In this document: in pieces, positions 42,682-55,000 of the stretch
Layout of the letters: each line of letters starts with the position of its first letter
Numbering within the stretch: the first letter of the stretch is position 1
From: a virus
Length of the DNA stretch: 64,000 bases
Virus record (IMG/VR): IMGVR_UViG_3300048035_000135
Coordinates: 1-64,000 of that record
Strand: one strand, 5' to 3'
Notes under the pieces: model-generated
Told to the model about the DNA's origin: nothing
Databases searched by the model: none
The model's input: the letters and a program-made list of their open reading frames with translations, nothing else
Made by a program: the position numbers and the translations under genes

Positions 42682-45006
42682 TTAAAAATACATTAATCCT
42701 AATATTTGATTCAATGATGCAAAAGTACCAGTTAGTTTATATGTTCCACCTTTATATGTAAACACAATTCCTTCATTTGGTACAATCTTATCTTTACCAC
42801 CTACTGCGGCTAATCTTTCCAATTCCATTCTTAGTTTTTCAATCTTTTTAACATCACCACTTTTCTGAACTGCTTTCACAGTTTTATCTAATTCAGATTT
42901 CATAGTTCTAAGCGCTTCATCAGGATTAACTGTTAATGCTGAACTCATAAATGAAAGTACATCTGCGCCAACACCTAAGAATATATCTTCAAACTTTCTA
43001 AGGTTTTGTTTAGATATCTTTGCTTTATCTTGCTTATCTGTTTTAGTTGCCCACGCTAATACTTTAGAATCTGAAATATTCTTTTTATTCAATCTGAATG
43101 AGTTATCAAAGAATGCCCATCTTTTAACTAATCCCATTTTGGTTTTGTTATCTAATGTAGATGGTGAATTTTTATCAACATATTGTTCCCACCATGCTTG
43201 ATGATAATCAGCAACACCATTAGAATCTTTTAGTTTAAATTCTTTTTGGATTTTGTTTAGTTCTGAATAGTATTTACCTTGCTTCTTTGAAAGTTCTTCC
43301 GATTGTGGTAACTTAACTACAGGTGGTCCTTGGATTGTATAATTTTTTTGAACATCTTGATTGATTTGTTTTATCATACCAGCTAAAATTTTAGCCGCTG
43401 ATGTATCAGCTCCAATTGCTTTCCCATCCATATTATATTGCATTGTTCCGTGGAATACTAATAAAGGTTGTCCGTAAGGAATTACATTTACTGATGTTGG
43501 GAATATAACTTCTATATTCATAAAGGATGAACCTTGATTGAATATTTTATCTCTTTGTGCTTTTGATAATGATTTGATTGCTTTGGATAAATCTTCCATA
43601 GCAAAATTGTATGCATCTGTTAGTCCACCTCTACCTTGAAACTTAGATGCTACTCCACTAATATCCAATGCGTTTTCACCACTATTCTTCAGATGACCAC
43701 CATTACGAGCAGCGATTAAACCTTTATCATCTCTCCAACTAATAGCAAGTGCTTGTCCATCTGTTTTTTCTCTAGCGAATTCTAACTTACCATTTAATGC
43801 GTTTGATATAATTGTTTTTAAATCACCAAATGTTAGATTCATTTGTGTATCGAATGGGTGAGCCATATGTCCATATGCCCCACCTTCGGTAATCAATCCT
43901 TCGTGAATCTGAGTTTGTTCATCATCGCCATCTTTTAATCTTTGTTTTGGTGATGGTGCTTTTACTGGTGCATCTTTTGTATCATCGATAGATTCTTCTG
44001 CACCTAAGAAATCAATTAACTTATATCCAACAGATGTAGCTACACCTTTGATTTTATCAACCCAACTTTTGTATGCTTTAGTACCTCTTAAATCAATGTA
44101 TCTTTGGGATGCCGCATCTAACCCATCAATACCAGATGGAAAGTATGATACTGGATATTTATCATCAATACTTCTTGCATCATCTGCATATATAGAATCT
44201 TCATCAGTATCTAATATATAATCAACTACCATCCAACCCAATCTTCTTGCGGTTTCATCACCAACGGCTTTATATGATTTAGAATTACCATATGAAAATC
44301 CTGGCCCATCATCAACACCTTGTGAGTTACCACCAATTCCAACTTTAGTTGAACTTGATTCAGATATTAACTTATTAAAATCAAATGTAGATAAAAATCT
44401 TTCCATTGTGATTTCAATCTTACCTAATCTATTTGTTAAGAACTTATATATCTTTGGGTCGAACTTACCATAAGCTCTTTTGAATCCTGCTTTTCTGATT
44501 TCATCATCGCCTGATGATAGTGATTTCCTAACTTCAGTTCCACTAATACCTTCACCTTGCGCTGGTGCTACATAAACATATCCCTTTTCTTCATATCCTT
44601 TTTCAATTTTATCAGGATGATATGGTTCAAAGTATTTACCTTTTAATCTATATCTATCTTTTTCACCAACAACAGTAACAAATGCCGTTTTATCTTTATC
44701 GAACTTACCTATAATTTCTTTTGGGGCGTATGGGTTTTTGATTTGAACAATCTTAGATGCTGGAACTCCAAACATCTTTATCATTACCATTTTCTTTTCT
44801 TTAAACTTAAATGGTGATTTAATATTATCTGTTTTATTAGATGTACCAATATAAACATTATCTCTACCAAATTGTTTTACCAAATGGTCGTAAGTTAAAT
44901 AATGTCCTTTATGAAACGGTTGAAATCTACCAGCGTAAACTACTACCTTTTTTTCTATTCCTTCAGTTAAGATTCCCTTAACCCATTCTTTAATTAATTT
45001 TCCCAT
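42682..45006 (-). CDS. NMN adenylyltransferase-like plus KTDG ligase-like protein, 774 aa
   Basis: Residues 21-200 are a nucleotidyltransferase of the NadM/NadR type: GRFQPFHKGH (26-35) is the HxGH-like active site and ISGTEVRK near 155 is the second ATP-binding motif. These enzymes make NAD from NMN and ATP. Residues about 380-640 contain EKTDGQALAISW (Lys near 415), the KxDG nucleophile motif of ATP-dependent ligases, with later ARNGGHLKN, NIEVIF and PLLVFHG blocks. LTE15-G, ISE-S near 217 and ITE-G near 375 are gp21-type sites that would separate the domains. N-terminus MGKLIKEWVKGILTEG resembles targeting peptides. The ligase assignment is weaker than the NMNAT one. Confidence 0.75.
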   Translation of the reverse strand: MGKLIKEWVKGILTEGIEKKVVVYAGRFQPFHKGHYLTYDHLVKQFGRDNVYIGTSNKTDNIKSPFKFKEKKMVMIKMFGVPASKIVQIKNPYAPKEIIGKFDKDKTAFVTVVGEKDRYRLKGKYFEPYHPDKIEKGYEEKGYVYVAPAQGEGISGTEVRKSLSSGDDEIRKAGFKRAYGKFDPKIYKFLTNRLGKIEITMERFLSTFDFNKLISESSSTKVGIGGNSQGVDDGPGFSYGNSKSYKAVGDETARRLGWMVVDYILDTDEDSIYADDARSIDDKYPVSYFPSGIDGLDAASQRYIDLRGTKAYKSWVDKIKGVATSVGYKLIDFLGAEESIDDTKDAPVKAPSPKQRLKDGDDEQTQIHEGLITEGGAYGHMAHPFDTQMNLTFGDLKTIISNALNGKLEFAREKTDGQALAISWRDDKGLIAARNGGHLKNSGENALDISGVASKFQGRGGLTDAYNFAMEDLSKAIKSLSKAQRDKIFNQGSSFMNIEVIFPTSVNVIPYGQPLLVFHGTMQYNMDGKAIGADTSAAKILAGMIKQINQDVQKNYTIQGPPVVKLPQSEELSKKQGKYYSELNKIQKEFKLKDSNGVADYHQAWWEQYVDKNSPSTLDNKTKMGLVKRWAFFDNSFRLNKKNISDSKVLAWATKTDKQDKAKISKQNLRKFEDIFLGVGADVLSFMSSALTVNPDEALRTMKSELDKTVKAVQKSGDVKKIEKLRMELERLAAVGGKDKIVPNEGIVFTYKGGTYKLTGTFASLNQILGLMYF

Positions 45007-45042
45007 AGTAATAAATATCCCATTTTAAATTTAAAACCCAAT

Positions 45043-45405
45043 TTATGGTTTTGGATTAGAATCTTTTACATTTTTTATAGTAGTAAACCAATTTCCAGAT
45101 GTTGATAACGAACCTGATTCGTTAAGTTCGTGAAATATCATATCAAATTGTTCACGCATTGATGGATAACTCACTCTTCTATTTTCAATAGAATTAGATT
45201 GGCTTGTTATTAATGCTGCTTCTGCTAAATTACTATCTGAATTTAATTGTTCATCTGTTGGTTGTGGAATTCCATTTACATTCCAATAAGTTATAAATAT
45301 ATTCGTACCATCACTTTCCATTGTAAGATTTGAATCATCACCAGTATCTAATGAACCACTCCCATTTAACTTTAGATAAGCTTTTACTTTTTTATTAAAA
45401 TCCAT
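45043..45405 (-). CDS. Small fibre-associated protein (XkdW-like), 120 aa
   Basis: Start is ATG 45405 (MDFNKKVKAYLKLNGSG) behind TTGGAG; the in-frame TTG at 45420 is part of that ribosome binding site region. Residues about 50-65 (GIPQPTDEQLNS) and 85-120 (SYPSMREQFDMIFHELNESGSL, WFTTIKNVKDSNPKP) match small proteins encoded next to fibre genes in many phages (YP-x-x-x-x-QLD-type). Probably an assembly chaperone or a fibre-tip accessory. It is the third gene of the adhesin unit. Confidence 0.7.
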   Translation of the reverse strand: MDFNKKVKAYLKLNGSGSLDTGDDSNLTMESDGTNIFITYWNVNGIPQPTDEQLNSDSNLAEAALITSQSNSIENRRVSYPSMREQFDMIFHELNESGSLSTSGNWFTTIKNVKDSNPKP

Positions 45406-45420
45406 AATATTTTTCTCCAA

Positions 45421-45996
45421 TTAGTTATTTAGTGTATAATGTAATGCATCGAACTCTGAATAATCACCAGGACCTACATAGAATCCTTCAAAAGAAGACC
45501 ATCCCGCACTAGCGTACATAGCTACATTCCCATCACGTGATTTTAAGTAAACTTCAACAAATTCCCCTTCTTTCAGTCTAACTAATTGTGAATGTCTCAA
45601 TGTATGATATTTTGCAGTACCATCCATATCAGCTGCAGTATATAATCTTTGTGGATAAGTAATAGTTTCTCCATTCTTACGGAAAACACAATCAAATCTT
45701 TTTTGGTCTAAATTAGCATTTGCAAACATTATTAGAGTTTGGCAATAATAAACTCCACCTAATCCAATTCGGAATCTTTTATTACTTGTATCAATTCCCA
45801 TATATCCAGAATAACCATTTCCTTCTTCCCATCCATAGCTAGTTGAACTAAAATCAACTTTCGTCCAAGTTTCATCGTTGAATGTTTGTGCACCACTACT
45901 TTTTGTCATTCTCCAACTAGGTGGAATACCAGTGATATCAACGTTATAACTAGTATGAGTATCATCTAATGGGTTTGTATATCTTCCTCTTGCCAT
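45421..45996 (-). CDS. C1q-like fibre-tip protein, 191 aa
   Basis: The predicted jelly-roll reads WTKVDFSSTSYGWEEGNG, then FRIGLGGVYYCQTLIMFANANL, FDCVFRKNGETITYPQ and RLKEGEFVEVYLKSRDGNVAM, and ends in AGWSSFEGFYVGPGDY. This is the strand pattern of C1q/TNF-like trimeric domains, often found at phage fibre ends where they bind surface sugars. It follows the giant adhesin by 23 bases with an AAGGAAAA site and precedes a fibre accessory gene. Receptor binding is inferred. Confidence 0.7.
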   Translation of the reverse strand: MARGRYTNPLDDTHTSYNVDITGIPPSWRMTKSSGAQTFNDETWTKVDFSSTSYGWEEGNGYSGYMGIDTSNKRFRIGLGGVYYCQTLIMFANANLDQKRFDCVFRKNGETITYPQRLYTAADMDGTAKYHTLRHSQLVRLKEGEFVEVYLKSRDGNVAMYASAGWSSFEGFYVGPGDYSEFDALHYTLNN

Positions 45997-46019
45997 ATTA
46001 TTTTCCTTTTTTATTAATT

Positions 46020-49000
46020 TTATGCAGATGGGAAGTTTTCAGCTGATACTAATGTTGCTGCTGTACTACCCATTGATGTTTGTGATAACGGTCTCGTTGC
46101 TATTATATCTAATCCTTTAAAATAAGCACCACACCTAGTCGCTTGAATTCCACCACCTGAACTACCATCTAATGCTAAATTCATAAATAATTGAACTCTA
46201 CAATATTGTGATTGCGCTTCTTCAGGTATTGTGTATGAAATTACACTACTACCTACCCTAAACCTAGTTTTAAATACATCATCTGCTCCGTTTAAATCAA
46301 ATCCACTATTTGTTATATCTGAATTTACTCTTTTCCAAACACCATGAGTATCACCAGTGACATAATACACACCCATTGGAGAATCAGGAATATCAGTAGC
46401 TGTATAATATTGGTTAGCGCTAGTTCTTTTAAGATAATCTAATTGTAATGCAAAATCTGCATTAGCGTGCATTCCAGTGGTTGTAGAGAATGAACCCACT
46501 GCTGACATTCCTGAAATTGTAAGTCTTGTTTCATATGGTAGTAAATGAAAATACCATTGTTTCATAAGAATCATTGTAGAACTATCTCTATCTGTCATAT
46601 AATACAAATCGCCATCATTAACAACCTGTCTACCAATATTTTTAGCTTCTATTAATCCAATTTCAGTATCGAATATTTTATACACAACACCACCAGCAAC
46701 TTTTCTAACATATAAGTTAGAACCTGAGATTTCACCTGATGAGTTAAGTTCGAATGCTGGTGATGAATCTGGCGAAGCTAAATTTGTTGATGATTCAATA
46801 GAATTAGAACCTATAGTAAGTCCACCAATTGTACCATCATTTGCGTTTACAGTACCATCTACTTCTAATTTAGTACCATTCCAAGATAATTTAGAATTAG
46901 AACCAGTACCACCTAAGAAGAATGTTCCTGCATCTAAATCAATTCTTGAACCTGCGGTTGGTGATACGTTGGTTGAATCTATTCTACCTGTTGATATAGC
47001 GTTACCTGATAGTGTAGTTGTTTTTGGAGTACCATTAACATTAAAACTTTCAATACCTATTTGCTTACCCCCAGTATCGTGGTACAACAACATAGCTGGG
47101 AAATAATCTTCATTAGTATTTAATCCACCATAACTTGTATTTGTATCATACGACCAAGCTGGTGTTGAAAAATCACTATTTACAAATATTCTATATGTAG
47201 CCCCACCATCGGACTTAAGTGTGATTTCGATTCTTAATTTTGTATCTGTTCCAGTTACCCAAGGAACATTTCCTTCTTTTGGTCCTCCTGTATATCCGAT
47301 GGAATTAGATTCCCAATCCACAGTGTTAGCATTAAGAATACTACCATTTTCTATCACTCTTACATCATTGTAATATTGAGAAGAGTCTTGAACCGAAGTC
47401 AGATAAACACCATGTCCTATATGGTTATAGCTATCTGCTGTGGTTAAATCTAAATCTGAATCTATATCCGTAAATCCAATGAATACATATACACCCTCAG
47501 TAGTTGTACCACGACTAGAACCACCCCCACCATCATTTACAAGAACATCCCAAACTGCAGTTGTATTGGTACTTCTTTGGAATGGTTTTCTTGTTACAAT
47601 TCCTTTAGTCCATCCATTTGCATTACTACCTTGATATCGGTTATACCCTACTTGCCCAGCTGTCGATGGTATTTTGTTTTCCGTAAGATTTTGAATACGC
47701 CATCTTAGAGTAGAATCAACTGCTTGACCAAATAATTGGTCAAATGTACTAGCTGCGAAATCTTCTGGATTGGTTACTGTAACATTACCTGTAATATTTA
47801 ATGTTGAGTTACCAGCATCCCAAGCAAATGCATTTGTTAATGAGAAATCTCCATTATCTCCTATATACAAAGGAGTATCTGCTTTACTATAGTTACCTAC
47901 TCCAGTAAATATTTTACCAGAATCAAATTTGATTCCAGCAATATCACCACCTGTTAGATGAATAGCTGAACCAGTCATCTCTCCATTTGATTTTAATCGT
48001 AAATTACCATTTGTTGAATCTATTGATGTGTTTGATATAGTAAACCCACCAATCGAACCAGCTGATGCGTTTACAGTACCTGACATACTTACATTACCTG
48101 CTGAATCTAAATGGAAGTTAGAACCTGATATTTCTATTACTCCATTAGAACCGCTAATAAATTGAGTGTTAGTATTTCCAACAAAAAACTTATCTACTTC
48201 AATGTTTACATTAGAACCACTAATTAATAATGACCTATCAGTATTATTCCAAGCTAAGTAACCACTAGTCGCTGCACTTCCACTCATTCCACTACCATTT
48301 CCACCTAAGTAGAAATTTCCACTACTATCTAAAAATGATGTGAAATCGGAAAGTAAACCATCGGTTCCTTGAATTCCATTGTGGAATCCAAACACCTGTG
48401 AATTCATTAATAATCCCGGAGAACCAATTGGTCCGATACCACTTAAACTCGCATCTAAGTATGAGAAGTCTTGGTTATTATCACCTTGCTGCCCTTGAGC
48501 TCCCTGCTTAGATTTAGATAAACTCATAGTTTTATCAACCTTTACAGTTCCAGCTGATAAATTACCACTACCATCTTTTACTTCTTTAATTTCAATATAA
48601 TCTAATCTAACTATTCCACTTTCATCAGGATGACTGGATATAAACAGTGGTGATATGTAAGCTGCGTTTGTATGAATATTTTTTGGATTATTAATATCAG
48701 GAGCTTCACCACTATTAGTTCCAGCTGATGTACCATGACCTGAGAAGTAACCTCTCTTAGTTACCCAATCTGTACCCTCTCCATCACCAAATGAAAACCC
48801 AGCCGCTCCTATATAATGTTGACTACTAAAACTGTTAGTACCACTACTATTACGTTTTGTGGTTTCATTACTCCAACCATTTACACCTATATATACTAAC
48901 CCACTACCAGCAACTCTTTTAAACCTAGCTTCAACATAATAAGTTTTAGTATCATCATAGGCAACTATATCTTTACCTACTATCCAAGCCCTATCATTAT

Positions 49001-52000
49001 CAGCATCATTACCAAATTCAACATAGTTGTTTCTTAATTCACCATCACCCGTTCCAACATTTATAGTATCAGGATTATCAACTAAGTACCAATCGTTATC
49101 AGTTCCATTAATATCACCAGTACCATTAGTTACAAATTGATTAGTTGACCAATTCTCACCGGCGTTAGCCCCCCACCCAGTATGAGGAACACCACCACTA
49201 ATTGAAGTGATTGTTACAGAACCACTATCATGCCCCATAGCAGTAACATTTAAGGATGATGAATTAAATGAATTAAAATCGTTATCAATTGTAACTCCTG
49301 TAGAAGGTACTCCATGTGTAAAGTATTCTGTTGTTTTATCGGTTACACCTTCAAATATTGTAACATCTGTTTCTGCCCCAACAAAACCACCTGATGGTAC
49401 TGTCCCATCGCTATCAGCTCCTATAGTATGTGATTCGTTACTTAGTATAACAGTTAGTCCACCAGAACCATCAGCCCCATCAGTACCATCAGCCCCACCA
49501 TCCAATGTAAATATTTTCGTACTATCACTTACACCATCTTTTGTTACACTAATTGTGATTGGGAATTTAGTTTTATTAGTTGGTGTGTTTGTTGAAAATA
49601 CTAAACTACCACTAACAATCCCAGTTCCATCCGTTAGTGAAGATGGCGCTAATGTAGGTACAGTATGAGTAGCACCCGTCCCATCTGTAATCGTAACATC
49701 ACTTGCTCCGATAGTACCATTAAGATTTTGTTGATTGAAAAATAATTCAATAGTGTTATCATCAGGCGTTGTTACAGAAGCTGATGCGAATGTGAATACT
49801 TGCGAATCAGATGTTAATGTAACTAACTTAGCACTAGAACCTGGAGTTCCATCATCTCCATCATCACCTTGCAACGCTTGTGATATTGACATTGTTTTAG
49901 ATAATTGAACTTGACCACCACCAGAACCTGATTCTGCTGTTATTACAATTGAACCAGTAAAAGGTGTTGTAGAAGCTGTAAGTGTAATTGTACCATTAAC
50001 TTTTGTTGTTGTCATATGTGATGGAGCAGTTCTTTCAAAAGTATAATTAGAACTTCTATCTGAAGTACCTTCAAATACAATCATTTCTGTATTTGCTCCA
50101 GCAAATGATATAACATTACCTGATGAACTTACAGGAAGTGTATGTGAATCATTAGTTAGTAATGCCGTTACTGCGTTTGTACCCGCAGCTCCATCTGCTC
50201 CACCAACAACTTTAAATATTTTTACTGAATCCGATAACCCATCTTTTGTAGCCGTAATTGTAATAGGAAGTTTGGCTGTATTACCACCAACACCACCTGC
50301 TGATGGGCTTGATGCGAATGTGATAGAACCACTAACAATACCTGTTCCGTTTGTAACATCATTATTATCAAATCCAAATCCAGTGATTGAATCGTTATTA
50401 ACATCTCTTACATCTATATCAGAACTACCAATTGTTAAGAATCCTAAAGAACCACTTAGGTTTTGTTGTTGGAAACTGAACTCAATTGATAATGGGTCTG
50501 CCGTATTAGAGGTACTATCTTCAAACGCAAATACTTGAGAATTTAAACTACCAATTAATAATTTAGCAGCCGTTCCATCCGAACCATCTGAACCCTGTCT
50601 TGCTTTTGTTAACGACATTGTTTTAGTGATACTAACTTGCCCACCTCCTGAACCTGATGTAGCGGTTATATCAACAGAACCACTATCGTGTCCTAATGCT
50701 GATATCGTTAATACATTTTTAGTTGCTCCAGTACCTAATGCGGAAGTAACTCCAGTTCCATCCGATTTGCTATATGTGTAGATTGAAGTTCTATCGGTAA
50801 CTCCTTCGAATACACTCATAGTTGTTGTACCACCAACAAACGATGCTATATTTCCATTTGAATCTGCAGGGAAGGTGTGAGATTCATTCGATAAGAATCC
50901 ATTTATTGCATCAGTACCATCAGTACCACCCGTACCACCTTCTACTTTAAATATTTTTAAACTATCTTCTAATCCATCTTGAGTAACTGTAATCTCTAAT
51001 GGTAACTTAGTTTTATCACCACTAACAGTTCCACTAAATGTAATAGAACCACTAACTAATCCAGTATTATTATTTAACGATGATGGGGCTAATGTAGGGT
51101 CGGTTAAAGGATTACCACTTTTATCTTTAATTACTATATCATTAACATCTACAGTAGCACTTAAATTTTGTTGATTGATTATTAGTTCTATAGTATCATC
51201 TATTGCAGTTGATGAGGATGCTGATGCAAATGAGAATACAGGTGAATCAGATGTGATTGTTAACATCTTAGCCGAATCACCAGGTAATCCTGCTGCTCCT
51301 TGCTTAGATTTAGATAAACTCATAGTTTTAACTAATTGAACTTGTGCTCCACCTGAACCTGAAGTTGCTGTGATTTTTACACTTCCACTATCGTGTGATA
51401 ATGCTGATATGGTAACTCTGTTATTACTATCAGATGCAGTTCCATCCCCAAACGAAGATGAAATTACATAGTTAGAAGTTACATTTGTTAAACCCTCAAA
51501 AACTTCCATATCGGTGAACGCACCATTGAAAGATACAATGTTTCCATCATTATCAGATGCGAATGTATGGGCCTCATTAGTTAAGAACGCAGTAACTGCA
51601 TCTGTACCATCAGAACCTGCCGTACCACCCTCTACTTTAAATACTTTTATTGAATCTGTTAAACCATCTTTAGTTGCTGAGATAGTTACAGGTAATTTAT
51701 CTTTATCAGAACCTAAACCACCAGAATTGGTTGCTGCTGAGAATGATAAACTACCGCTTACAATACCACTAAAGTTAGAATCAACATCATTATTATCTAA
51801 ACTAAAGTTAGTGATGTTTGTTCCATCAGCGCCTGTAATTGTGATATCACCACTACCAATCGTAGCGTTGTTTAAGTTTTGTTGATTGAATGAGAATATA
51901 ACAGATGTTGGTTCTGCAGTGTTATCACTCGCACTTAGGAATGAAAATACTTGCGAATCTACAGATGCTACAATATTTTTAGCATTAGCTCCACTTAAAC

Positions 52001-55000
52001 CTTGTGGACCTGCTACACCACCAACATTTAACGACCATGTCGTTTGTGTTCCACCACCAGTAATTGTATCTACATTCAACGACATCGCACCATTGGCTGA
52101 GTTGTATGAGTTTACCGTACCATTTACAAAATTAGAACTATCGTAAGAAAGAACTGCTGTTAATCCTGCAGTCCAAGCTAATCCAGTATCTGCTGTAAAT
52201 GTTAGTGTATCATCTCTTTGTAATGTTGTTAAGTTTATTGTTGTTGTAATTGAAGTATCAGCAAACTTATCACCATCTTGTCCTTGCTTAGCTTTGGTTA
52301 AACTCATTACTTTATCAATGGCAATACTACCACTAGCTATTCCAATTGTAACCGAACCACTATCTTCAGTCATTCCCGTTACAACCACACTTGCGTTAGA
52401 ATCTCCAGATGAATATGTACCACTATCCCCTATAAGATTTGTTGATACACCCGACCCATTTGTTCTACTAATTGTATAAGCTGAAGTTTTATCTGTAATA
52501 CCTTCGAATACAGTTATATCGGTTTCCGCGCCTGAAAATGAGATTACCGTACCATCTGGCTGTGCGGCTAATGTGTGTGATTCATTACTAAGAATTACTT
52601 GAACAGAATCTGCTCCAGCCTCACCATCGGCTCCACCATCCAATGCAAATACTTTGAATGAATCGGTTAAACCATTTTTTGATACACTAATCGTAATTGG
52701 GAATTTATTTTTATTAGAACCATTTGGTGTATTTGTTCCAAATACTAAACTACCACTAATTACCCCAGTACTATTTAATAATGTTGTAGGAGCAAATGTT
52801 GGTACAGTCAAAGAACCACCATCAGTATCTACCATCGTAACATCACTTGCTGTAATGGTTTCTCCTAAATTTTGTTGATTGATAAATAATTCAATAGTGT
52901 TATCTTCAGGATTTGTTGCTGATGCAGATACAAATGCGAACACTTGGGAATCTGCGGTTATACTTAATGTTTTAGCGTTTGCACCTGGCGTTCCATCATC
53001 CCCATCATCTCCCTGTCTACTTACACCAACCGACATTATCTTAGAAAGTGATACACTTTCCGATACTGCGGTGATTGTTACTGAACCACTATGTGGGGTT
53101 GTTGTATTTGTTATAGTAAATGTATTTGATGAAGATACTACCGTCATATATGATGGTGAACTTTCGGTATATGTATAATTTGATGTAGAATCTGTTATAC
53201 CTTCAAATACTTTTATTTGAGTATTAGCACCTGCGTATGATTGAATCACACCAGAACTACTTAATGGTAGTGTATGAGCTTCATTAGTTAAAAATGTAGT
53301 TACTGCATCTTGCCCCTCAGTTCCATCAGAACCTGGCTGAATACCGAATAATGTTAAAGAATCTGCAGTTAGGGATGTTCCACCAGAAGAACCTGTAAAT
53401 GTTTTTACTTCATATGTTTTTGGAGTAGAGGCAGTTGGTTTTTCTGCTACAGTATCAACAGTAAATGTGTTTGTTGTACTTCTACTTCCTTGTAGTGTAG
53501 AATCTTTATAAAATTCATAATATACAGTATCAGAACCAAAGTTTTGTGCTGTGGCGGTTAGTGTTATTGATTGAGCCGCAGGGTCTTCGTTACCATCCGA
53601 ATCAAATGTAATAACATATTTATCAGCTGATAATTCTACTGTTCTTCCCGCAGAACCCGTTGCTATATTTTCAATAGCAGTTTCTACTGATGTTCCATCT
53701 GCAAAGTTTAGTTGCCCAACAATTGTTAGTGTAGATGTTGATGGATTCCAAGATAATTTATTACCTAATGAGAAATTAGAACCTGAATCTACATAGAACC
53801 CAGTGTTTGAATTGTTGTAATTACCGGCTCCAGTAAATAATTTACCATCATCCATATTGATTCCACCAATGGAACCTGTTCTTGCTATTATACCACCTTG
53901 TAGGAATACGTTATCTGTTGCTAATCCAAAACCAGGATTAGGATTTCCAAATACATAAGTTGAATTAGCTAATCCACTTAAATCACCTAATCTAGCTTTC
54001 AAAGCCACATCGTATAATCCACTACCCGTTCTTTCTACTATATCAATAAATGGTGTTGCCGTATCATTTGGATTGGCATTCATTTTGATATAACCAGTGT
54101 TTAATTTACCAGTCGATACAACTACCTGTCCATCTTCATAAGCTTGAGCTGAAGATGCTAAATCACCAACGAAATCACCTTGCTGTCCACTACCATATGC
54201 TCGTTGTACATATATTCTACCAAAAGTTTCATCTTCATTTGAGTTATCACCCTCAACTGATGCTGATTCTAATAAAAGATATTCTGTTTGGAATCCAGTA
54301 TTATCTACTTTTTTAGCCAAAAGTATTTCACCTGCGGAAAATCCACTAGCATTCTTAACAGACATTGTTGTATCTGTTGCTGTTATAGAACCTGTAATGG
54401 TAGTAGCGTTAGCAACCCATAATTGTCCACCAACTGCATTTACCGATTCTTTCTCAAAGGTAGTTGTTCTTAATGTACCTCTTATTCTAATATTTTCAAA
54501 TTCTGCCGTTCCGTTTCCTTCGGATGAAATCTTCCAACCTTTTAAACCACTAGCGAAATCTCTTGTCTGTAAGATACCTTCTGGTTTCATCAAAAGGTTT
54601 CCACCTTCGATTGATGAGGTAGTTATTCCCCAACCACCAATTGATGCTGATACGAATCTTGCGAAACCATCTGCTTTTATAGATGATGATGAGTTTGTTT
54701 CAGTTGAGGCAACTCCACCAATTGATGCGGGTGTTCTAAGATTATCAACTGTTAAATCTGCGTTAATTGTTGCGTTTGCTCCAATAACCAAACTACCCGC
54801 CCCACCATTAGCAGAAGGATTTAAGTGGAATATTGAAGAACTAATTTCTATAGCTCCATCAGAACCACTTATAAATTGTGTATTTTCTGTACCTATGAAA
54901 AACTTATCAGTTTTAACATCTAATAAACCGCCATCATCAGTTGTAAAGATAAGGTGTCTTGCATCATTATCACCGATAAACTGCATACCAACACCATTTA

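Noticed and set aside
45009-45018. AATAAATAT resembling the late element upstream of the NMNAT-like gene
   Set aside because: Only a few bases from the ATG at 45006 and with an altered core; too close to act as a promoter for that start.
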